The position numbers and the translations under genes were made by a program. From Alphaproteobacteria bacterium (GTDB taxonomy: Bacteria; Pseudomonadota; Alphaproteobacteria; Micropepsales; Micropepsaceae), in assembly GCA_016792565.1 (NCBI GenBank), contig JAEUMK010000021.1, positions 1 through 49,586 on the forward strand: a DNA stretch of 49,586 nucleotides, in the 5' to 3' direction. Numbering within the stretch: position 1 is the stretch's first letter; each line of letters opens with the position of its first letter. The notes below the pieces were generated by a model, which saw only the letters and a list, made by a program, of their open reading frames with translations, ran no database searches and was not told the origin of the DNA. Shown piece after piece: positions 32,592 to 40,638 of this stretch.

Positions 32592-33086
32592 TCAACCCCG
32601 CTTGAGCGGCCCGCCATAGATCGCCTTGCCGCTGCCCGAGCGATAATAGTCGGGGACGGTGGCGATCAAGGGGAATCCGCAGGATTCGTAGAGACGATGC
32701 GCGGCCGCGTAGTCCGCCCCCGTCTCGGTTTCGATGAAGAGACGCGCCGCCCCTTCCGCCGCGGCGCGCCGGGCCGCTTCGGCGAGCAGCAGGCGGCCGG
32801 CCCCGCGCCCCCGGGCGCGCGGATGGGTGGCGATCCAGTAGAGGTCGTAGCTGCCGTCCGTCGCCGGGATCGGGCCGTAGATGGCGAAACCCGCAGGACC
32901 GTCAGGGTCCTCGGCGACGAGCAGGCGGTAGCCGGAGGCTTCAGCGCCCTGCTCCGCGAGCTGGGCAAGGATTTCGGGCACGAAGGCGATTTCGGCGGGC
33001 GCGAAATTGCCGCACGCCGCAGCGATGGCGGCGAGAAGCTCGGCGTCGCCGGGGCGGGGATCGTGGCGGAGCGCGAAACCGCTCAT
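32592..33086 (-). CDS. GNAT family N-acetyltransferase
   Basis: 164 aa single GNAT domain. The acetyl-CoA pyrophosphate loop is RARGRGAGRLLL (about 90-101), and the C-terminal LYESCGFPLIATVPDYY segment is typical. It transfers an acetyl (or aminoacyl-derived acyl) group to an amine. Overlaps the preceding ATP-grasp gene by four bases (ATGA) and is followed after two bases by the cysteine-cluster gene. Because the operon begins with lysine 2,3-aminomutase, an amine of beta-lysine or its ligated product is an attractive substrate. It is much shorter than the archaeal/clostridial beta-lysine acetyltransferase AblB, so orthology is not claimed. Confidence 0.85.
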   Translation of the reverse strand: MSGFALRHDPRPGDAELLAAIAAACGNFAPAEIAFVPEILAQLAEQGAEASGYRLLVAEDPDGPAGFAIYGPIPATDGSYDLYWIATHPRARGRGAGRLLLAEAARRAAAEGAARLFIETETGADYAAAHRLYESCGFPLIATVPDYYRSGSGKAIYGGPLKRG

Positions 33087-34072
33087 CCGCGTGCCCGGCG
33101 GAGGCCGGCCTCGATGATGCCGGCGACGAGATCCACGTAGGCGATGCCGGCGCGGGCGGCGGCGGCGGCAAGGCCGGCGTCGTCGGAGATGTCGGGGTTC
33201 ACGTTGACGTCGATGACCAGCGGCTCGCCCGAGGGCGCAATGCGGAAATCGACCCGCGCCCAGCCGCCGAGGTCGAAGAGACGCCAGGTCTTCAGCGCGA
33301 TCTCCCTCAGCGCCGCCGCCAGCTTCGCTTCTGCCGCCTCGTCGATGAAGCGGCGGTTGGTGTGGCGGTATTCGAAGCTGTCCTCTTTCCACTTCGCCGC
33401 ATAGTCGATGATGCGCGGCTTGCCTTCGGGAAAGCCGGAGAAGTCCATCTCGGCGAGAGGGAGAACGCGCGGACCGTCCGCCGTCTCGATCATCGCCACG
33501 TTGAATTCGCGGCCCTCGATGTACTCTTCGGCGAAGACGCGGGCCTTGTGCTGCGCCTCATAGGCGGCGGCGCGGGCCTCGACGGCGGCGCGGCCCCGGA
33601 CCACGGCGCCCTCGTCGAGGCCGAGCGAGGCATGCTCGGCGATCGCCTTGACGATATAGCGGCGGTCCTCGCGCAGCGCCGACCAGTCCGGCCCCTCGGC
33701 ATAGCCAGGGGTCGGGATGGCGGCGTCGGCCAGCAACCGCTTGGCGACGATCTTGTCGGTGCCGGCCATCAGGCCGAACGTGCCCGAGCCGGCGAAGGGC
33801 ACGTGCGCCGTCTCGTAGAGCGCGGTGGCGACGAAGGCGAGGCGGTCGGTGGCGAGGAAACTCTCCACCATGTTGAAGACGAAATCGGGCGGGTCGCGGC
33901 GCAGGCCATCGAGCAGGACCTGCAGGTCGCCCTCGAACTTGCGGTGCTCGGCACGCCAGCCGAGGGTTTCGAGCACGGCGACCAGCGAGGCGGCGATAGC
34001 GCCGGTGGCGTTGGCGGGGTCTTCCTCCTCGCCGGGGACGACGGCCGTATAGAGCAGGCAGCGCTTCGTCAT
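33083..34072 (-). CDS. ATP-grasp ligase A (D-Ala-D-Ala ligase-like)
   Basis: 329 aa ATP-grasp enzyme. PDFVFNMVESF (62-72) and AGSGTFGLMAGTDKIVAKRLL (94 on) match the N-terminal parts of D-Ala-D-Ala ligases. YIVKAIAEHASLGLDEG is the ATP-binding loop, EEYIEGREFNVAM (182-194) the adenine-contact strand, RVDFRI (273-278) and DVNVNPDI (288-295) the Mg2+ site. The usual metal-ligand Glu of the E-x-N motif is Asp288 here. It should form an amide between a carboxylate and an amine through an acyl phosphate. It is not a cell-wall Ddl by context: it sits between a second, different ATP-grasp gene and a GNAT gene in the KamA operon, with four-base overlaps on both sides. Confidence 0.82.
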   Translation of the reverse strand: MTKRCLLYTAVVPGEEEDPANATGAIAASLVAVLETLGWRAEHRKFEGDLQVLLDGLRRDPPDFVFNMVESFLATDRLAFVATALYETAHVPFAGSGTFGLMAGTDKIVAKRLLADAAIPTPGYAEGPDWSALREDRRYIVKAIAEHASLGLDEGAVVRGRAAVEARAAAYEAQHKARVFAEEYIEGREFNVAMIETADGPRVLPLAEMDFSGFPEGKPRIIDYAAKWKEDSFEYRHTNRRFIDEAAEAKLAAALREIALKTWRLFDLGGWARVDFRIAPSGEPLVIDVNVNPDISDDAGLAAAAARAGIAYVDLVAGIIEAGLRRARG

Positions 34073-35082
34073 GCCCGGGCGGCCCCGTGCCGCGCGGCGA
34101 GGTCGGGGTGGCGGGCGAGGAACGAGGCGACGATCTCGGCGATGAGGTCCTGATAGGTGAGGCCGGCGAAATTGGCGAGGAAGACGAGATCGGAATAATC
34201 GGGATGAAGGCCGGCGAGCGGGTTCACCTCGATGAAGTGCGGGCGGCCGCCGGCGTCCGACTTGACGTCCACCCGGCCGCCGTCGCGGCAGCGCAAGGCC
34301 CGCCAGCCGGCGAGCGCCACGGCGGCGGCGGCGCGGGCCTCGGCATCGTCCACCAGTTCGTAGCCGATCTTGCCTTCCCAGTTCTGCTTGTTGTCGTAGC
34401 CGTAGCCGCCCTCCGTCACCTCGTCGTCCTCGATCACCTCCATCACGCCGATCGCCCGCGCCGCCGCACCTTCGCCGGTAATGCCGACGGTGAACTCGCG
34501 CCCCGGCAGATAGGCCTCCACCAGCACCGGCTGGCGGAACTCGGCGATGAGCGCGGCGGCCACCTTCTCCAGGTCCGCCGGGCTCCGGACCAGGGAGGCG
34601 GGGCCGACGCCCTTGCCCGAACCTTCGGCGACCGGCTTGGCGAAAACCGGGAAGGGGAGCGTTACCGCCGCCGCCTCTGAGGGATGGGCGATGAGGGCGA
34701 AGGGCGCGGTCGGCACGCCGTCATGCAGCAGCACCTTCTTGGCCATCGCCTTGTCGAGGGTCAGCGCGTTGGTCAGCGGGTCGGAGAAGACATAGGGAAT
34801 GGCGTAGGCGTCGAGCAGGCAGGGGACCTGCGCCTCGCGCCCGAGGCCGGCGACGCCTTCGCAGATGTTGAAGACGAAGTCCCAGCGCTCGCCGGCGACG
34901 AGGCGGGCGGCCAGCGCCTTCACATGGCCGATGCGCTCGACCGCGAAGCCGAGGGCGGTCAGCGCGGTCTCAAGGCCTTCGATGGTGCGGGGGCTGTCGA
35001 ACTCGGCGGTCGCTTCCTCGCCATAGCCCATCGCCAGATAGTCCTGACGCAGATCGTAGGTCAGGCCGCAGCGCAGCATCAC
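34069..35082 (-). CDS. ATP-grasp ligase B (D-Ala-D-Ala ligase-like)
   Basis: 337 aa, second ATP-grasp enzyme, only distantly similar to ligase A. WDFVFNICEGVAGLGREAQV, then TLDKAMAKKVLLHDGVPTAPF, PVFAKPVAEGSGKGVG (glycine-rich ATP loop), VEAYLPGREFTVGI, RVDVKSD and FIEVNPLAGLHPDYSDL (Mg2+ ligands Glu and Asn) are all in order, so the active site looks complete. It should join two amino-acid-like substrates at the expense of ATP. Start at 35082 overlaps the kamA stop by four bases; the next codon is also ATG. Two consecutive ligases suggest a product with two amide bonds or two alternative acceptors. Confidence 0.83.
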   Translation of the reverse strand: MMLRCGLTYDLRQDYLAMGYGEEATAEFDSPRTIEGLETALTALGFAVERIGHVKALAARLVAGERWDFVFNICEGVAGLGREAQVPCLLDAYAIPYVFSDPLTNALTLDKAMAKKVLLHDGVPTAPFALIAHPSEAAAVTLPFPVFAKPVAEGSGKGVGPASLVRSPADLEKVAAALIAEFRQPVLVEAYLPGREFTVGITGEGAAARAIGVMEVIEDDEVTEGGYGYDNKQNWEGKIGYELVDDAEARAAAAVALAGWRALRCRDGGRVDVKSDAGGRPHFIEVNPLAGLHPDYSDLVFLANFAGLTYQDLIAEIVASFLARHPDLAARHGAARA

Positions 35083-36458
35083 TCCGCGGCGTCGGCGAGG
35101 CCCGCGTTCCGGTCCCTACCCAGCGCGCCTTCCGGATCGACGTAGCGATAGCGGCCGCCTTCGTAGTTGGTGAGCACGAGGGCGTCGCCGTCGCGGCCGA
35201 CGACATAGTCGGGATTGACGGGGATCTTGCCGCCGCCGCCGGGCGCATCGACCACGAAGGTCGGCACGGCATAGCCGGTGGTGTGGCCGCGCAGGGAGCG
35301 GATGATCTCGACGCCCTTGTCGACCGTCGTGCGGAAATGGCCCGAGCCGGTGATCGGGTCGCACTGATAGAGATAATAGGGACGGACGCGTCGTTGCAGC
35401 AGGCCGTGCATCAGCGTGCGCATCACGGCGGCATCGTCGTTGACGCCCTTCAGCAGCACGGTCTGCGAGCCCAAGGGGATGCCGGCATCGGCGAGGCGGG
35501 CGGTCGCTTCGGTCACTTCGGGCGAGAATTCGGCCGGATGGGTGAAGTGCAGGCTCATCCACAGCGGATGGTGCTTCTTGAGCACCCGCACCAGGTCGCG
35601 GGTCACGCGCTGCGGCAGGACGACCGGGATCTTGGTGCCGATGCGGACGAACTCGACATGCTTGATGCGGCGCAGGCGGCCCAGCAGATAGTCGAGCTTG
35701 TCGTCGCCGATCGAGAGCGGGTCGCCGCCCGACAGCAGCACGTCGCGGATCTCGGTATGGGCCTCGATGTAGTCGAGCGCCTTTTCCCATTCGTGGGTCG
35801 AGAAGTGGTATTCGCCGCCGGCGTTGCCGACCATGCGCGAGCGCGTGCAATAGCGGCAATAGGTGGCGCAGAAGCCGGTGGTGAGGAAGAGGACGCGGTC
35901 GGGATAGCGGTGCACGAGGCCCGGGACCGGCATGTCGTGGTCTTCGCCGAGCGGGTCGTCTTCCTCGCCGGGCCCGCGCAGGAACTCGTCGCCCACCATG
36001 ATGTGGGTGCGGCGCAGCGGCTCCATCGGGTCGTCCAGGCCCATGCGCGAGGCATAGAAGGGCGTGATGCCGACGGGCAGCGAGCCGGTGTGGCGGGAGG
36101 CCGCGGCGCGTTCGTCCTCGGACAGCGTGAAGATGCGCTCCAGCTCGGGAAGCGTGCGGATGCGGTGGCGCGACTGCCAGCGCCAGTCGTTCCAGTCCTC
36201 CGGCGCGGCGTCGGGATAGAAGCGGCGCATGAAGTCGCGCGCCTCGGCGCCGATGGGAAAACGGTTGGGACGCTTCAGCGCGGTCGGCGAGGCGGTGGAG
36301 ATCACCGCCGGCATCGGCCCCAGCAGCGCCGCGCTGCCGCGCTGCGACTTCCTGAGGCTGCCGCCGGCGGCGCTCTCGGTGAGGCCTGCGGCGCTCTCGG
36401 TGAGGGATGTGCGATCCTGCTTGCGCCTAGAGGCGTCGAAGATCGTATGAGCCGTCAT
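35079..36458 (-). CDS. kamA: Lysine 2,3-aminomutase (KamA family radical SAM)
   Basis: 459 aa radical SAM and PLP enzyme. The cluster motif is CATYCRYC (Cys197, Cys201, Cys204), the SAM-binding GGDP follows at 244-247, and the PLP lysine is Lys411 in PGGGGKIPV. Asp367 (YQCDPITGSGHF) and Asp404 (FVVDAPGGGG) occupy the positions that hold the substrate side-chain amine in clostridial lysine 2,3-aminomutase; glutamate-specific relatives differ there, so conversion of L-lysine to beta-lysine is supported. The protein is longer than EpmB-type enzymes. The N-terminal 50 residues are low-complexity with a duplicated LTESAAG unit; ATG at 36314 is an alternative start. First gene of the five-gene operon. 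Confidence 0.88.
   Translation of the reverse strand: MTAHTIFDASRRKQDRTSLTESAAGLTESAAGGSLRKSQRGSAALLGPMPAVISTASPTALKRPNRFPIGAEARDFMRRFYPDAAPEDWNDWRWQSRHRIRTLPELERIFTLSEDERAAASRHTGSLPVGITPFYASRMGLDDPMEPLRRTHIMVGDEFLRGPGEEDDPLGEDHDMPVPGLVHRYPDRVLFLTTGFCATYCRYCTRSRMVGNAGGEYHFSTHEWEKALDYIEAHTEIRDVLLSGGDPLSIGDDKLDYLLGRLRRIKHVEFVRIGTKIPVVLPQRVTRDLVRVLKKHHPLWMSLHFTHPAEFSPEVTEATARLADAGIPLGSQTVLLKGVNDDAAVMRTLMHGLLQRRVRPYYLYQCDPITGSGHFRTTVDKGVEIIRSLRGHTTGYAVPTFVVDAPGGGGKIPVNPDYVVGRDGDALVLTNYEGGRYRYVDPEGALGRDRNAGLADAAE
36367..36404. repeat. Two 17-base direct repeats, period 21, in the 5' end of kamA
   Basis: GCGGCGCTCTCGGTGAG at 36367-36383 and again at 36388-36404, encoding LTESAAG twice. In-frame slippage repeat within the poorly conserved N-terminal leader; copy number may vary between strains. 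Confidence 0.7.
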
Positions 36459-36541
36459 GTGCGACCAGCGTCGTTTCCAGTCGTCCCGTGTGCGACGCCG
36501 TTCGACGTCTTGATCCCCTCACACGAATCCGAAGCGATTCG

Positions 36542-36569
36542 ACACTACGCGAAGTTTTTCAGTCGTCAA
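36542..36569 (-). promoter_or_regulatory. Possible kamA operon promoter
   Basis: Minus strand TTGACG (36569-36564), 16-base spacer, TAGTGT (36547-36542), about 85 bases before the kamA ATG. This A/T-richer gap between kamA and the upstream glycosyltransferase gene (36459-36633) is the only intergenic space in front of the operon. The -10 box is a weak match. Confidence 0.4.
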
Positions 36570-36633
36570 CAAAATGACGCGAAAAGCGCCCTCTCGACTG
36601 GAGCAGTTCAAGTCGACTGGGTTCAGCCGCCGT

Positions 36634-38112
36634 TCAGTCGATTTGGAAGCCCGACAGATCGATCAGACGAAAGGTCCGCTGGCGGTCCTTGCCGATCGTG
36701 ACGGAGACGATTTCGGTTTCGCGGGCGGCCGCGAAGCGCCCGGTCACGTCGTTCGACTCCTCGCGCCGCGTAATGAAAAGCACGCGATCGGGCGTACCGG
36801 CATAGGGTTTCGTCATCTGGTAGTGATCGTTGGGATGGGTGGGATCGGGGGTCCACATCAGGATCGGCACGCCGCTGCGGCGCGTGTAGTAGAGCAGCGA
36901 GGCCATGTCCTCGCGGTCCTCGGCGAGCACCGCCTCGAAGCCGCCTTCGCGCGCCGCAAGGGCGATGGCGGGGCCCTGAGTGTTCCATCCGCGCAACAGC
37001 TTGAAGGCATTCGTCTGGCCGATGGCCTCGACGAAGCGTGGCGAGAGCGCCGCCGCAGTGAGCGCGGCGGCGGCGACGAGGGCGACCGCGAACGATCCGG
37101 CGAGCCATTTGCGGTTGGCGTTGGCGACCAGCCAGCGGGTCGCCACCAGCGCAAGGCCGGCATAGGCGGGGGCGGCCCAGTTGGCGTTGGCCTTGGAGAG
37201 GAAGGCGATGGAGAGCCCGACAAGGAGCACCGGCGCGCTGATCGCCAGCAGCACGGCGTCATCGCTGGTGGCGCGCGGCCAGGCGCCGGACCTGAGCCCA
37301 AGGGCGAGGCCGGCGACGATGACGCCCATGAGGACCGGGCCGAAGACGCCGAACTGGGCGCCGGCGAACTCGGCGAGGCGGGCGGGGTGGAAGAGATCGC
37401 CCTTGAGGCCGGCGTTGTAGGCGGTGTGGGAGACGGTTGCGAAGCCGTTCTCGAGATTCCAGACGATGTTGGGGGCGATCATCGCCAGCGCGCCGGCGAG
37501 GATGAGCACGCCGTTGAGGCCGAGGACGTGGGCGCGCACCCGGCGGTCGATCAGGGCGGCGAGGGCGAGGCCGAGCAGGAAATAGCCGCCGGCGTATTTC
37601 GACAACATGGCGAGGCCGACCGCGAGGCCGAGGGCGAGCGCGATGAGCCGCGACTCGGCGGGGGCGCGGCGCAGCATGGCGGCGAGGGCGAGCAGCGCCG
37701 CCGACCAGAAGGCGAGCAGCGGCACGTCGGTCGTCATCAGGGCGCTGGAGAAGGAGACGCCGGGCAGGGTCGCGAAGGCGAGGCAGGACCAGAGCGCGAC
37801 GCGGGCGCCATAGAGGAGGCGGCCCGCCTCGAAGATCAGCAGCGCCGAGACGGCGTAGAGGAGCGGCGAGGCGGCGCGGATGCAGCCCTCGCCGTCGCCG
37901 CAGACGGACGTCATGCCGGCGATGATCCAGGCGATCATCGGCGGCTTGGAGAAATAGCCGAAGGCCGGCTCGGTCGACCACGACCAGTATTGCGCCTCGT
38001 CCGGCCCGAGATTGAGGTCGGTGGCGAAGACGACATAGAGGCGCAGCAGCGTCAGCGCGGTGACCGCAGCAACGGCGGCGAGCCAGAGCCGGCGTTCGTC
38101 CGCGCCGCTCAT
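36634..38112 (-). CDS. Glycosyltransferase family 39-like (GT-C) membrane protein
   Basis: 492 aa, about ten membrane helices. LNLGPDEAQYWSWS near residue 35 carries the acidic catalytic loop, and GYFSKPPMIAWIIAG is the second family signature of ArnT/PMT-type dolichyl- or undecaprenyl-phosphate sugar transferases. It would transfer a sugar from a polyprenyl phosphate to lipid A or another envelope acceptor on the periplasmic side. It overlaps the preceding GT-C gene by four bases and is the last gene of that pair. About 175 bases separate it from kamA, so it is not clearly part of that operon. Confidence 0.88.
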   Translation of the reverse strand: MSGADERRLWLAAVAAVTALTLLRLYVVFATDLNLGPDEAQYWSWSTEPAFGYFSKPPMIAWIIAGMTSVCGDGEGCIRAASPLLYAVSALLIFEAGRLLYGARVALWSCLAFATLPGVSFSSALMTTDVPLLAFWSAALLALAAMLRRAPAESRLIALALGLAVGLAMLSKYAGGYFLLGLALAALIDRRVRAHVLGLNGVLILAGALAMIAPNIVWNLENGFATVSHTAYNAGLKGDLFHPARLAEFAGAQFGVFGPVLMGVIVAGLALGLRSGAWPRATSDDAVLLAISAPVLLVGLSIAFLSKANANWAAPAYAGLALVATRWLVANANRKWLAGSFAVALVAAAALTAAALSPRFVEAIGQTNAFKLLRGWNTQGPAIALAAREGGFEAVLAEDREDMASLLYYTRRSGVPILMWTPDPTHPNDHYQMTKPYAGTPDRVLFITRREESNDVTGRFAAARETEIVSVTIGKDRQRTFRLIDLSGFQID

Positions 38113-39767
38113 GGCGCCCCTCCGGCGGCCTGCGCCCGGAAGACCGCGATCTCGACCCGCTGGCCGCGCGAATAGTTCAAGCCCGAAAGGCTCGCTACCT
38201 GCTCAATGGCGAGGCCGGCGGCGCCCTTGTCGAAGGTCTCGCGATGGCGGCCCTCGACGATGGCGTAGCCGCCGGGATGGGCGGCGAGGAAGGCGGCGGC
38301 CTCGGCGCCGTCGCCGACGAGGTCGATGTCGGTGGCGGTGAGGAAGACGAGGCTCGGTTCCTGGTAGCCGGCCGCCGCGATGGGCGTGCCCGGCGTCCAG
38401 CCCGCCGTGCGCACCGCCGCCGCGAGGCGCCGGCTGACATTGAGGTCCTCGGCGCCGCCGAGCGTCACTTCGAAGAGGCCGCCATAAACGATGGCGGCGA
38501 GGACCGCGGCGCCGGGCAGGAAGAGCCGCCAGGTCTGGCTGACGACGATCGTCGCGAAGACGGCGGCGGCGGCGAGGACCGCGAGCGCCAGCGCGATGTC
38601 GGCGAAGGCGATGCCGCCGCCATACAGGTGAGGCGCGGCCAGCATGAGGGCGGCGAGCGCGACGGCCATCAGCCCCCACCAGAGGAGATTGCCGATCCGC
38701 GCCGCGCGGGGCGTCGCATCGGGCTCGCGGGCGAAGCGCGCCGCGACATAGGCGCCGATGGCGAGGGCGAGCGCCGGATAGGTGGGAAGGACGTAGTGGG
38801 GCAGCTTGGTCGGCAGGATCTCGAACACAAGCCAGGTCGGCACCGCCCAGGCGATGAGGAACATCGCCCATGGCGCCGTGCGCATCTGCACCGCGCGCCA
38901 GGCCGCCGGAAGAAGAAGGATCGAGGCAGGAAAGAGGGTCAGCGTCACCAGCAGCAAGTAGTAGCCGGGGAAGCCGCCATGGCGTTCCTGCCCGGCGACC
39001 GCCTTGGAGAGCATGTCCCCGACCACCGCGTCGTACCAGAAGGACCAGCCCGTCTCGATGGTGATGGCGATCGCCCAGGGAAGCACGACGAGCAGCGCCA
39101 GCGGCGCCCAGATCGCCGGCCGCGTGCGGCGCAACCAGCCGATCCCGCCGCCCATCGGCCAGAGCGCCAGCACGGCGAGGCCGCCGACCATCAGCCCGAC
39201 CGGCCCCTTGATGAGCGCGCTGAGCCCGAGGCCGCCGCCGATCAGCAGGGCGTCGAGGAGGCGGCCCGGCGCGCCGGGCTCAGCCAGCTGGCGCATATAG
39301 GCGCGGGCGAGGCCGGCCATCATCGCGGTGATCGCCGCGCACATCATGGCGTCGGTCTTGGCGATATGGCCCTCGGCGACCAGCAGCATCGAGAGCGCGA
39401 AGATCGCCGCCCCCAGCGCCGCCGCCCGGCGGTCCAGCAGGGCGGCGCCCGCCATGTAGGTGAAGAGGATCGCCAGGATCGCCCCGATCGCGGAGGGGAT
39501 GCGGTAGGCCCAGATGGGCGCCGCCTCCGCGCCGCCCAGCGCCGAAGCGGTCGCCGCCTGCATCCAGTAGATGCCGACCGGCTTCTTGTTGCGGGCGGTG
39601 TCCTGGAAACGGATCTCGACCGGATCGCCGGTCTGCAGCATCTGCCTGGTCGCCTGGGCGAAGCGCGATTCATCGCGGTCGAGCGGCGGCAGGGTGAAGA
39701 AGCCGGGCGTCAGGAAGACGAGGGCGTAGACCAGGAGCAGCAGGGCGCCGGTGAGACGGGAAGGCAT
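38109..39767 (-). CDS. ArnT-like glycosyltransferase (GT-C)
   Basis: 552 aa polytopic protein. The N-terminal PLDRDESRFAQATRQML (about 28-44) and the following KKPVGIYWMQAA match the catalytic loops of ArnT (4-amino-arabinose lipid A transferase) and related PMTs. About ten membrane helices and a C-terminal soluble periplasmic part follow. Donor would be a polyprenyl-phosphate sugar. Pairs with the downstream GT39-like gene (ATGA overlap), and a divergent GT2 gene (39889) could make the lipid-linked donor. No other arn genes are present, so the sugar is unknown. Confidence 0.88.
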   Translation of the reverse strand: MPSRLTGALLLLVYALVFLTPGFFTLPPLDRDESRFAQATRQMLQTGDPVEIRFQDTARNKKPVGIYWMQAATASALGGAEAAPIWAYRIPSAIGAILAILFTYMAGAALLDRRAAALGAAIFALSMLLVAEGHIAKTDAMMCAAITAMMAGLARAYMRQLAEPGAPGRLLDALLIGGGLGLSALIKGPVGLMVGGLAVLALWPMGGGIGWLRRTRPAIWAPLALLVVLPWAIAITIETGWSFWYDAVVGDMLSKAVAGQERHGGFPGYYLLLVTLTLFPASILLLPAAWRAVQMRTAPWAMFLIAWAVPTWLVFEILPTKLPHYVLPTYPALALAIGAYVAARFAREPDATPRAARIGNLLWWGLMAVALAALMLAAPHLYGGGIAFADIALALAVLAAAAVFATIVVSQTWRLFLPGAAVLAAIVYGGLFEVTLGGAEDLNVSRRLAAAVRTAGWTPGTPIAAAGYQEPSLVFLTATDIDLVGDGAEAAAFLAAHPGGYAIVEGRHRETFDKGAAGLAIEQVASLSGLNYSRGQRVEIAVFRAQAAGGAP

Positions 39768-39888
39768 GCGTGTCGTTCTGCTCCGGCCTTGGCCATCCGG
39801 TTAGGTCGCCGGACGGTTTGCGCGCCGCCCGTCCCGCCGCCTATAAGGCGCGGCGGCCGGGCAATGGCCGCTGTATAGTATAGGCAGC

Positions 39889-40638
39889 ATGACCAGCGAA
39901 AGCGCGCGCCCGGTTCCCGAACTCTCGGTCGTGGTCCCGGTCAAGGACGAGGCGGAGAACGTTCGTCCGCTGATCGACGAGATCACCGCCGCGCTGCGCG
40001 GCGTCGTGCCGTTCGAGATCGTCTATGTCGACGACGGCAGCGGCGATGCGACGCCCGCCGTGCTGGCCAAGGCGCGCACCGAGGTGCCGGAGCTGCGCGT
40101 GCTGCGCCACGAAAAGAATTCCGGCCAGAGCGCCGGGGTGCGCAGCGGCGTCAAGGCGGCGCGCGCCCCGCTGGTCGTCACGCTGGACGGCGACGGGCAG
40201 AACGATCCGGCCGACATCCCCAGGCTGCTCGCCGCCTATCGCGCCGCCGCTCCGGCCGAACGGGTGCGCCTGGTCGGCGGCCAGCGGGTCAAGCGGCAGG
40301 ACACGGCGGCCAAGCGCTGGGCCTCGCGCTTCGCCAACGGACTGCGCTCGTGGCTGCTGAGCGACGATACCCGCGACACCGGCTGCGGGCTGAAGCTGTT
40401 CGACCGGCAGGCGTTCCTGGACCTGCCCTATTTCGACCATCTGCACCGCTATCTGCCGGCGCTGATGAAGCGCGACGGCTGGGCGATCCGCATGGTCGAC
40501 GTCGGCCACCGGGCGCGCACCAGAGGCGCCTCGAAGTACGGCGTGCTGGACCGCGCCTTCGTCTCGATCCGCGACCTGATGGGGGTGATGTGGCTGATGG
40601 CCCGCCGCCGCCTGCCGGGCGAGGTGAAGGAACTCTAG
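39889..40638 (+). CDS. GT2 polyprenyl-phosphate glycosyltransferase (DPM1/ArnC-like)
   Basis: 249 aa GT-A fold. LSVVVPVKDEAENVRPLIDE (about 12-31), VYVDDGSGDAT (46-55) and LDGDGQNDPADI (99-110, the DxD-type metal site) are characteristic of dolichol-phosphate mannose synthase and ArnC. There is no C-terminal membrane anchor, as in soluble DPM1-type enzymes. It probably charges undecaprenyl phosphate with a sugar for the two GT-C transferases encoded divergently. A TATAGT/TATAGG element lies only about 10 bases before the ATG, and no good ribosome site is seen, so the transcript may be nearly leaderless. The stop shares CTAG with the stop of the convergent next gene. Confidence 0.88.
   Translation: MTSESARPVPELSVVVPVKDEAENVRPLIDEITAALRGVVPFEIVYVDDGSGDATPAVLAKARTEVPELRVLRHEKNSGQSAGVRSGVKAARAPLVVTLDGDGQNDPADIPRLLAAYRAAAPAERVRLVGGQRVKRQDTAAKRWASRFANGLRSWLLSDDTRDTGCGLKLFDRQAFLDLPYFDHLHRYLPALMKRDGWAIRMVDVGHRARTRGASKYGVLDRAFVSIRDLMGVMWLMARRRLPGEVKEL

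Noticed and set aside
33083-35082. ATP-grasp genes as cell-wall D-Ala-D-Ala ligases
   Set aside because: Two divergent copies inside a kamA operon with no mur or fts genes nearby make a peptidoglycan role unlikely.
35283-39878. Three long plus-strand frames (472, 533 and 544 codons)
   Set aside because: Antisense to kamA and to both GT-C genes, whose motifs are clear; the translations are Gly/Arg/Glu-rich.
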